DNA from: Candidatus Kaiserbacteria bacterium
GTDB taxonomy: Bacteria; Patescibacteriota; Minisyncoccia; Phycocordibacterales; UBA918
Direction of reading: 5' to 3'
Assembly (NCBI GenBank): GCA_020428905.1
Contig: JAGQLY010000018.1
Span: 1 to 42,021 of the forward strand
DNA: 42,021 nucleotides
Below, piece after piece: positions 25,726 to 31,809 of this stretch. The first letter of the stretch is position 1; every line of letters starts with the position of its first letter. A model generated the notes under the pieces. That model made no database searches. It was not told the origin of the DNA and was given only the letters and a program-made list of their open reading frames with translations. Position numbers and translations under genes: made by a program.

Positions 25726-26109
25726 ATGGACGTACTGTGGTTAAAATCCGGCACCACGGCACAGGATGACGGCCTTGTCCCCTATGATCCTAACCATGGG
25801 GAAACAACGTTGGCCTTTGTCTACTGGGACACAGTGGGTGGTGGTCTGCTTTTGGTCGGGCCGTGTGCATCAAGTCATGCACATAGCCACCTGTGTCAGT
25901 ATGCCCTTCGCGCTGACGACGGCGCCAACGAGCATCGTGTGCCCGTGCAAAAGGCAGACGTGGTCGGGATTGGTCACGATGGTCGTGTCACACAGTGGGG
26001 CAACGGTGCTAAGAGCGCATCAGACGAGCTCAAATCGAGGATCGAGGAGGTACTCTTTCCGCACCACCCATCGAACTACTGGGACCCACACGATTGCTGC
26101 AGCCACTAA
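25726..26109 (+). CDS. Orphan His/Cys-rich protein of unknown function, 127 aa
   Basis: No family is recognised. The protein is soluble, with a beta-rich first half (LAFVYWDTVGGGLLLVGP) and His/Cys clusters PCASSHAHSHLCQY (about residues 46-59) and HPHSNYW-like ending in DPHDCCSH at the C-terminus, which might bind metal. The start is fixed by GGGAGG 4 nt before the ATG; that Shine-Dalgarno is partly paired with CCC at 25708-25710. It has its own promoter and terminator, and stands alone between the divergent rpoBC operon and the convergent DUF2127 gene. Confidence 0.75.
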   Translation: MDVLWLKSGTTAQDDGLVPYDPNHGETTLAFVYWDTVGGGLLLVGPCASSHAHSHLCQYALRADDGANEHRVPVQKADVVGIGHDGRVTQWGNGAKSASDELKSRIEEVLFPHHPSNYWDPHDCCSH

Positions 26110-26127
26110 GGTGCAGCAAACCAAATT

Positions 26128-26160
26128 GCCGGACGCTCCCGCGTCCGGCGTTTTCTATTT
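26128..26160 (+). terminator. Intrinsic terminator of the 127-aa orphan
   Basis: Nine-bp perfect stem GCCGGACGC / GCGTCCGGC (26128-26136 and 26141-26149) with a TCCC loop, followed by GTTTTCTATTTTT. Confidence 0.88.
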
Positions 26161-26174
26161 TTACACCACTTTTT

Positions 26175-26684
26175 CTACACACCCCCGGAAGCTCGTCCTC
26201 CTTCGAGAACCGTCTGTTGCAAAAGTGATTTCCACCGATTGTACTCTTGGTATATCAATACAAAAATACCAATGTCGATCACGATCACACCCAATAAAAC
26301 GAGTGAGTGGGTATGCACTAATCGCAAGGTGCTAAATAGCACAAAAATCCCGATGAGATAGAGACTTACCGGAAAGGCCCACAGTCGGTGTCGCAGGAGA
26401 TTGAAAGACAGGAATGCATCAAGCACACCCCAAAATATAAAGTACAGCGCAAGAAAGTACGTCACCTCAAGTGGGTGCCTAGTGAGAATCATGCTCACGG
26501 CCGAGAAGAGAAGATCAGAGGAGTCTTGAATAAGTTCGTGTTCCATCACCCTCGTCACCACCTCGAGTATGGATTGGCCAACCACCTTCAAAAGCGCAAG
26601 ACCAAAAAGGACTCGCGCGAGTCCGTAACAAATACGCCACCACATCGCCGCAACAAAAAGTCTCGTGTGTACTATTACATCCAT
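26175..26684 (-). CDS. DUF2127-like integral membrane protein
   Basis: A 169-aa protein with about four membrane helices (WRICYGLARVLFGLALLKVV, VTYFLALYFIFWGVLDAFL, WAFPVSLYLIGIFVLFSTLR, and SLVLLGVIVIDIGIFVLIY). The spacing and the LLRHRLWAFP and IYQEYNRW segments fit the DUF2127 family, whose function is unknown. The ATG at 26684 is chosen over an in-frame start at 26735 because TGT-TATGCT ends 6 nt before it and the longer form would run to the trmD stop. It lies 51 nt downstream of trmD in the same direction. Family call is from pattern memory. Confidence 0.72.
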   Translation of the reverse strand: MDVIVHTRLFVAAMWWRICYGLARVLFGLALLKVVGQSILEVVTRVMEHELIQDSSDLLFSAVSMILTRHPLEVTYFLALYFIFWGVLDAFLSFNLLRHRLWAFPVSLYLIGIFVLFSTLRLVHTHSLVLLGVIVIDIGIFVLIYQEYNRWKSLLQQTVLEGGRASGGV

Positions 26685-26735
26685 ACGCACAGCATAACAC
26701 CTTGACTCCGCCCCTAACAAAATAGGTTGGAACAT

Positions 26736-27404
26736 TTACACACCCCTCCGTTTTTCTATCTCCTTATGATCCCCTGAGAGAAAGACTTTCGGCACAGTGT
26801 ACTTCTTTTTTTTGTGAGTGATTGTCTCTGGTCGAGTGTACATCTCGCCAGAACTCACTCGTGCGTCTTCAAGCGACTCAAATGTCCCAAGCACTCCCGG
26901 AATCTGTCGTGACACAGTATCAATAATTGCAAGTGCTGGAAGCTCGCCTCCGGTGAGCACGTAGTCGCCGGTTGATACTTCCTCCGCCTTAAGAATCTTT
27001 TTGACTCGAGAATCAATACCTTCATAGCGGCCGGAAATAAGTACGAGATGGTCATACCGTTTTGCGAGTTTCTTTGCCATCGCGCTCGTGAATGCTTTGC
27101 CTCGAGGCGACATGATGAGTGTTTTGATAGATGTGCCCTTCTTTCGCCCTACCGCTTTCTCCCACGCAGCGAGTACCGGATCGGCTTGCATCACCATACC
27201 AGGACCGCCACCATACGGACGATCGTCCACTTTCTGATGACGATTTTTTGAAAAATCGCGCGGGTTGTAGTACGAGACCTCAATCTGCTTCCCTTTCTGC
27301 TTCGCACCCTTTCCTTTCTCTTTTTTCTGAGCACGCCCCAACACACTCGCGTCCGTGTACGCTTTGCAGACTTCGGGGAATAGTGTGATGACGTGGAAAT
27401 GCAT
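26736..27404 (-). CDS. trmD: tRNA (guanine(37)-N1)-methyltransferase
   Basis: A 222-aa SPOUT-class enzyme that makes m1G37 in tRNAs and so prevents frameshifting. Diagnostic parts are MHFHVITLFPEV at the start, RPYGGGPGMVMQADPV, the AdoMet-knot segments LISGRYEGIDSRV and DYVLTGGELPALAIIDTVSRQIPGVLG, and the C-terminal YTRPE. The tail is somewhat short but complete. It follows the khpA terminator hairpin and has its own promoter candidate and a ~110-nt leader. In many bacteria it sits in rpsP-rimM-trmD-rplS; here rimM and rplS are absent. Confidence 0.97.
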   Translation of the reverse strand: MHFHVITLFPEVCKAYTDASVLGRAQKKEKGKGAKQKGKQIEVSYYNPRDFSKNRHQKVDDRPYGGGPGMVMQADPVLAAWEKAVGRKKGTSIKTLIMSPRGKAFTSAMAKKLAKRYDHLVLISGRYEGIDSRVKKILKAEEVSTGDYVLTGGELPALAIIDTVSRQIPGVLGTFESLEDARVSSGEMYTRPETITHKKKKYTVPKVFLSGDHKEIEKRRGV

Positions 27405-27437
27405 GGATTTTATTTAGTACGTAGAACGTAATTGGCG

Positions 27438-27463
27438 GTAGGTAGCTGAGACCAGTTACCTAC
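27438..27463 (-). promoter_or_regulatory. Hairpin in the trmD leader
   Basis: An 11-bp stem with one G-U pair, GTAGGTAGCTG (27438-27448) and CAGTTACCTAC (27453-27463), loop AGAC. No T-tract follows, so it is more likely a leader structure than a terminator. A smaller TACGT/ACGTA repeat lies closer to the ATG (27418-27430). Confidence 0.45.
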
Positions 27464-27527
27464 GCTAGTCTTGCACGGTTTTTTGTTTTTTCAAAATATA
27501 TGTCGGTGGTCACGTGTAGAAACCATT

Positions 27528-27557
27528 ATCATACATCCGCCGATACCTAAGCGACAA
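27528..27557 (-). promoter_or_regulatory. Candidate trmD promoter
   Basis: On the minus strand TTGTCG (27552-27557), 18-nt spacer, TATGAT (27528-27533). The ATG is about 120 nt downstream. Confidence 0.4.
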
Positions 27558-27595
27558 AACAACAACCGCCTCGTTCCGAGGCGGTTGTTGTTTTG
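27555..27595 (-). terminator. Terminator downstream of khpA
   Basis: A 19-bp perfect stem CAAAACAACAACCGCCTCG (27555-27573) with a TTC loop and complement (27577-27595), 14 nt past the khpA stop. On the minus strand the stem ends with TTTTG, a weak U-tract. Confidence 0.75.
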
Positions 27596-27608
27596 AAAAC
27601 ACATCCCT

Positions 27609-27971
27609 TTAGATCTTCAAATCGTCGAGAGCGTCGTCGAGACTCTTCGGCATATCAGGGTTATCGTCTACACTTTCGTTCGTGTCATCCATTGGTGCAT
27701 CACTTGAGCCCATTGAGCGAGTGCCTCCTTCTGGTTCATTTATCTTGAGGTTGACTCGCGCATCGTTCTTCATACCAACCACGCGGAGAAGTGTGCGGAT
27801 CGCCTTTGCAGTATTTCCTGAACGGCCGATAATCTTGCCCATATCCTCTGCGTGTACATCAAGAGTAAGAAGTACACCCATTTCATCAACAGTACGGTTG
27901 ATCTTTACGCTCTCCGGATGATCGACAAGCGCTGTTACCACCTGCTCCAGAAATTGCTGGTCTCTTTCCAT
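27609..27971 (-). CDS. khpA: KH-domain RNA-binding protein (KhpA-like) with acidic tail
   Basis: A 120-aa protein. Residues 1-78 form the single KH domain of the KhpA/YlqC family, with the RNA-binding loop GKIIGRSGNTAKAIRTLL (GxxG = GRSG). Residues ~80-120 are an acidic, Asp-rich tail (DDTNESVDDNPDMPKSLDDA) that the usual ~75-80-aa family members lack. KhpA binds RNA and in several bacteria links to cell-division control. It lies 113 nt downstream of rpsP and upstream of trmD, the usual neighbourhood. No Shine-Dalgarno is evident. Confidence 0.92.
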   Translation of the reverse strand: MERDQQFLEQVVTALVDHPESVKINRTVDEMGVLLTLDVHAEDMGKIIGRSGNTAKAIRTLLRVVGMKNDARVNLKINEPEGGTRSMGSSDAPMDDTNESVDDNPDMPKSLDDALDDLKI

Positions 27972-28084
27972 AATATTCTGATTAGAACTTTTTATCTGTT
28001 ATAGCGACCGATAGCTGACTGCAGTATCGTGCCTACCCTAAATGGTAGCAAGCACACCACAAAACGCAACGGGTGTCTTGGGGG

Positions 28085-28639
28085 CTAGGCCTCTTTTGGC
28101 TCTTCGGTGTTCGCGCCCGCTTCAGTTTCTGCCACTGATGCAGGAGCTTCTTCTGTGGTTTCAGACACGGCTTCTGCTGGTGCCTCTTCTGCCGTCGCTG
28201 GAGTCTCTACCTCTCCAGATGCGGGAGCTTCTTCCGTAGCAGGAGCACCTTCTTCTGTCGGTGCCTCTTCGGCAACTCCCTCTGCAGGTGCTGTTGTTTC
28301 CGCTACTGGTGCAGCAGCTGCTGCTTTTGCCTCCTCTTCTGCCTTCAGTGCCTCTTCATTAATAATCGGTGCCTTCTTTGGAAGCACATTCTTCTTCTTA
28401 CCTTCGACAATCTTGTTGGTAATCAGCAAGTTGTGAAGCGTATCAGACACCTGCACACCTTTGCTAATCCAATCTTTGGCCTTATCACCATCAATTTGGA
28501 ATTGGTTGAGCTTTGGGTTGTATGAACCCAAAAGATCAATGTGTTTGCCGCTTTTTGGACCGCGACGCGAGTCAGTGACGATCACGCGAAAAGAAGCATC
28601 ATTCTTTCGCCCAATCCGTTGTAAACGCATTTTTAACAT
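28085..28639 (-). CDS. rpsP: 30S ribosomal protein S16 with a long Ala/Glu/Pro-rich tail
   Basis: A 184-aa protein. S16 itself covers about residues 4-80 (MRLQRIGRKNDASFRVIVTD, RRGPKSGKHIDLLGSYNP, and DWISKGVQVSDTLHNLL). From about residue 95 a low-complexity tail rich in Ala, Glu, Pro and Thr (EEAPTEEGAPATEEAPASGE and similar) more than doubles the usual 80-90-aa length. S16 helps 30S assembly; the tail probably extends from the ribosome. The ATG at 28639 is supported by TGG-TATTGT ending 8 nt upstream; MRL at 28630 is possible. Divergent from rnr. Confidence 0.94.
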   Translation of the reverse strand: MLKMRLQRIGRKNDASFRVIVTDSRRGPKSGKHIDLLGSYNPKLNQFQIDGDKAKDWISKGVQVSDTLHNLLITNKIVEGKKKNVLPKKAPIINEEALKAEEEAKAAAAAPVAETTAPAEGVAEEAPTEEGAPATEEAPASGEVETPATAEEAPAEAVSETTEEAPASVAETEAGANTEEPKEA

Positions 28640-28675
28640 AGGCACAGACAATACCAGCATACGAGGAAATAGTCA

Positions 28676-28704
28676 ATGACAGCACGGTTCAGCCGTGGTA
28701 CACT
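28676..28704 (+). promoter_or_regulatory. rnr promoter (leaderless type)
   Basis: ATGACA (28676-28681), 17-nt spacer, TACACT (28699-28704) with a TGG extension. The ATG follows 9 nt later, so the leader is 0-3 nt. Confidence 0.6.
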
Positions 28705-28713
28705 CCCCTCGTT

Positions 28714-30657
28714 ATGTCTACACAGACCACATACGAGGGAGTCATCGCAATCCGTGGAAAAGGCACAGGTTTTGTGTCTGTGCCCGGGTTTGAGGAGGAT
28801 ATTGTAATCCCAAACGAAGCACTTTCCTTCGCACTCGACGGTGATGTGGTAGCGATCGAGCTCACCAAAAAGGTTCCCGGAAAACGCCAAGAAGGTCGGG
28901 TGCTCCATGTCATTGAAGAAAAGTGGCATGAGCTTATTGGTGTTGTGCAATACAAAGACAACATATATCGACTCATACCAGACAATCGAAAGATCCATGT
29001 ACGACCGGTGCTTCCTGACGCAACCGACACACACCGCGGTATGAAGGTTGTGGTAGAAATCGCTGCGTGGAAAAATCCCCTTACCGACCCCATCGGTACT
29101 GTCACCGAGGTCTTGGGACCAGCGGGCGATCACGAAACCGAGATGCAAGCGATCATTCGCAGTGGTGGCTTCTCTGAAAACTTTTCTGAGGATGTCGCGG
29201 CGGCGGGGCGTGCACTCTATGAACGCAAAGGGGACATTTTTAAGGCAGCAGTTGAGGACACCACCGGCCCCAATCCCCGCCGCCGCGACATGCGCGACGT
29301 TCCCACCTGCACCATCGATCCGAAAGATGCGAAGGATTTCGACGACGCAATCTCACTGCGGCAAATTGGCAATGATATATACGAGGTTGGTATCCATATC
29401 GCAGATGTGTCACAGTACGTTACCGAGAATGACACCATAGACACAGAAGCGCAAAAGCGGGGTACGTCTATCTACCTCGTCGATCGGGTGATCCCGATGC
29501 TTCCTGAGGTGCTCTCAAACGATCTCTGTTCCCTTCGTCCCGATGAAGATCGACTCGCTTTCTCTGCCGTATTTACTATGACAAAAGACGGACACATCAC
29601 CGACGAATGGTTCGGACAGACTATCATCCATTCCGACAAACGCTTTAGCTATGAAGAGGCCCAGGAAGTGCTCGATAGCGGCAGCGGCACAATGCATGAC
29701 GAACTCACAACACTCATGACTATCGCGCGGAAACTCCGCACGAAGCGTCATCAAGATGGTGCCATTTCCTTCGAACAGCCGGAGGTACGCTTTGAGCTCG
29801 ATGCAAATGGTGTACCGCTTCGCGCATATACCAAAATGCGCACCGAAACCATGCTCATGATCGAAGATTACATGCTCCTTGCCAACAAACGCGTGGCCGA
29901 ATTTGTGTATAAACTTGCTAAGAAAACCGGCACAAAAGAAGCGTTCGTCTATCGTGTACACGATGTCCCCAACCCAGACAAAATTGAGGACCTGTCCATC
30001 TTTCTTCATGCGCTCGGATACGAATTTAAAGCACATAAAGGCGTGGTGGAGGCACGTGACATCAATAAGCTACTCAAGGAAGTTGAAGGTACTCCGGAAG
30101 CAAACCTCATCAAAACCGCAACCATACGCTCAATGGCAAAAGCCATCTACACCACCAAGAATATCGGCCACTACGGACTCGCGTTCAAGTACTACACCCA
30201 CTTCACCTCACCTATCCGCCGCTATCCAGACCTCATGGCCCATCGTATACTGCGCCGCCACCTCGACCACTCACGTATCGGTGGCAAAGAGCTCGCAAAA
30301 TTTGAAAAGCTTTCAATCCAGTCGTCTGAACGCGAAATGACCGCCGTACAGGCAGAACGCGACTCGATTAAGTACAAACAGGTTGAGTTCATGCAGGGTA
30401 AGGTGGGAAAAGAATTTGACGGTATTATTTCGGGCGTCTCAGACTGGGGTGTCTATGTCGAAGAAAAGGAATCGCGCGCCGAAGGCATGGTGCGCCTCTC
30501 TGCGCTCAAGGGAGACTTCTTCACCCACGAAGCGACAAAATACCGTGTAAAAGGAGAAAAGACCGGAAAGATATTCTCTCTCGGTGACGAGGTACGTATC
30601 AAACTCGTCCGTGCCGACCTCGAGGAACGTCAACTTGATTTCGAGCTCGTGTCCTAG
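28714..30657 (+). CDS. rnr: RNase R / RNase II family 3'-5' exoribonuclease
   Basis: A 647-aa RNB-family enzyme that degrades structured RNA from the 3' end. Two cold-shock-like OB domains cover about residues 1-170, the RNB domain follows with the catalytic TIDPKDAKDFDDAISL, and a C-terminal S1 domain starts near residue 565 (GKEFDGIISGVSDWGVYVEE). It is shorter than E. coli RNase R because it lacks the helix-turn-helix N-terminal and basic C-terminal tails. The promoter and the divergent rpsP start share a 74-nt region, and both use extended -10 elements. It is monocistronic as far as can be seen. Confidence 0.95.
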   Translation: MSTQTTYEGVIAIRGKGTGFVSVPGFEEDIVIPNEALSFALDGDVVAIELTKKVPGKRQEGRVLHVIEEKWHELIGVVQYKDNIYRLIPDNRKIHVRPVLPDATDTHRGMKVVVEIAAWKNPLTDPIGTVTEVLGPAGDHETEMQAIIRSGGFSENFSEDVAAAGRALYERKGDIFKAAVEDTTGPNPRRRDMRDVPTCTIDPKDAKDFDDAISLRQIGNDIYEVGIHIADVSQYVTENDTIDTEAQKRGTSIYLVDRVIPMLPEVLSNDLCSLRPDEDRLAFSAVFTMTKDGHITDEWFGQTIIHSDKRFSYEEAQEVLDSGSGTMHDELTTLMTIARKLRTKRHQDGAISFEQPEVRFELDANGVPLRAYTKMRTETMLMIEDYMLLANKRVAEFVYKLAKKTGTKEAFVYRVHDVPNPDKIEDLSIFLHALGYEFKAHKGVVEARDINKLLKEVEGTPEANLIKTATIRSMAKAIYTTKNIGHYGLAFKYYTHFTSPIRRYPDLMAHRILRRHLDHSRIGGKELAKFEKLSIQSSEREMTAVQAERDSIKYKQVEFMQGKVGKEFDGIISGVSDWGVYVEEKESRAEGMVRLSALKGDFFTHEATKYRVKGEKTGKIFSLGDEVRIKLVRADLEERQLDFELVS

Positions 30658-30880
30658 ATGTCTTAATGCTCATCATACCCTTTCTCTACCGCTTTGTAAG
30701 AGACTGCTTTTTCTGACGTCATCACAACCATGCATCATACGCATATACAAACCAAAACTGTTTCTAATTATTGTACTGCTGTACAGGGCTCTTTCTTTGG
30801 TGCCCTCATTTCTGATCTAGCCGTAGCTTTGGTTTATATGCATCTATAACACAGACATATAGAGATAGAGAAAGTGAGAC

Positions 30881-30909
30881 TCCGGCTGGACCAGAAGCCG
30901 GAATTTTTT
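30881..30909 (+). terminator. Intrinsic terminator upstream of the GNAT gene
   Basis: Seven-bp stem TCCGGCT / AGCCGGA (30881-30887 and 30896-30902) followed by TTTTTTG. It lies about 225 nt after rnr and 43 nt before the GNAT ATG. It may simply end rnr, or, if the GNAT promoter lies before it, act as an attenuator. Confidence 0.7.
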
Positions 30910-30951
30910 GTTTCAGCAGATATTTCTACTCAACAACATGAGGTAAAAGAC

Positions 30952-31500
30952 ATGACTGAAGACAACAGAACAGTGTTCCTTCACAACGATGACGTACATC
31001 TGGTGCTCATCGAGGAAACCGATGCACCAACACTGCTTCGGGGCATGAACGATACTGGTACTACTCGCTTCCTTAACCGTGTCGACATGCCGACCTCCTT
31101 GGATTTTGAACGCGAATGGGTGCGCGGTCTCTATACGAGTACCAACAAATTGGTACTCGGGATTTGGATGGTGGAGAGCCAAAAGCTAATCGGTACCATT
31201 AGTCTCAATAAACTTTGTTATCGGAACGGCACCGCCATTCTTGGTATCGCAATATTCGACACTACCCATCACGGCCGTGGTATCGGCACGAGTGCAATAA
31301 CCATGCTTCTCGAACACGCTTTCACACGGATGAACCTGCGTGCAGTAAAACTCTCGGTGTTCTCACACAACGCACGTGCACTGCGCTGTTATAAGCGATG
31401 TGGATTTGAGGTTGTCGGCACAATACCGAACTGGGTATTTGTGGACGGAAAGTATCGAGACGAGATCATCATGGTTGTGCGTCGCAGGCGTGCACACTAA
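30952..31500 (+). CDS. GNAT-family N-acetyltransferase (RimJ/RimL-like)
   Basis: A 182-aa acetyltransferase fold. Motif A reads AILGIAIFDTTHHGRGIGTSAITMLLEHAF (the acetyl-CoA loop is HGRGIGTSA), and the C-terminal half has LRAVKLSVFSHNARALRCYKRCGFEVVG, the family N-x-R-A-x-x-x-Y-x-x-x-G-F pattern typical of RimJ/RimL and SpeG-type enzymes. The substrate (a protein N-terminus, polyamine or aminoglycoside) is unknown. The ATG at 30952 is fixed by GAGG about 8 nt upstream. The gene stands alone between two terminators. Confidence 0.88.
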   Translation: MTEDNRTVFLHNDDVHLVLIEETDAPTLLRGMNDTGTTRFLNRVDMPTSLDFEREWVRGLYTSTNKLVLGIWMVESQKLIGTISLNKLCYRNGTAILGIAIFDTTHHGRGIGTSAITMLLEHAFTRMNLRAVKLSVFSHNARALRCYKRCGFEVVGTIPNWVFVDGKYRDEIIMVVRRRRAH

Positions 31501-31510
31501 TACGCAACAC

Positions 31511-31542
31511 AATGGCGAACCCCTTCGGGGTTCGCCATTTTT
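31511..31542 (+). terminator. Intrinsic terminator of the GNAT gene
   Basis: Thirteen-bp perfect stem AATGGCGAACCCC / GGGGTTCGCCATT with a TTC loop (31511-31539) followed by a short T-tract. Confidence 0.85.
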
Positions 31543-31674
31543 CCGTATATACGGAACATTTTCCAGCATACTCCACACACAGTATGATATACTAATATAT
31601 CATACTACGCATCTCGATCGGTAGCCATCTGGCGATTAATCACCAGATGGCTTTAGACAGCTATTCTAGCTGTC
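31541..31674. repeat. Cluster of palindromes in the GNAT-smc convergent gap
   Basis: Four further inverted repeats follow the terminator: TTCCGTATATACGGAA (31541-31556, perfect), AGTATGATAT / ATATCATACT with a 6-nt loop (31581-31606), AGCCATCTGG / CCAGATGGCT with a 10-nt loop (31623-31652), and GACAGCTA / TAGCTGTC with a TTC loop (31656-31674). No coding potential is convincing; a -10-like TATGAT (31583-31588) with TTTCCA 17 nt before it might start a small RNA. The rest of the gap, 31675-31809, shows nothing firm. Confidence 0.5.
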
Positions 31675-31809
31675 CTACTTCAAAGGTAACCAGAGGATAC
31701 TATAAATGTGGAAATAAAATGAACTACCCCGATGCAGAGCATACTGGGTAAAGATTGAATATAAATGGGTGCGATCAAAGTTTGAGGTGAATTTGGATTC
31801 TGGCACACC

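Noticed and set aside
27405-27608. RNA gene (tRNA or small stable RNA) between khpA and trmD
   Set aside because: The hairpins do not form a cloverleaf, and a terminator plus leader explains them.
31719-31751. Ten-codon frame (MNYPDAEHTG) in the gap before smc, considered as a tmRNA tag
   Set aside because: No tRNA-like ends, no T-loop sequence and no ALAA-type ending; the frame is too short to support on its own.
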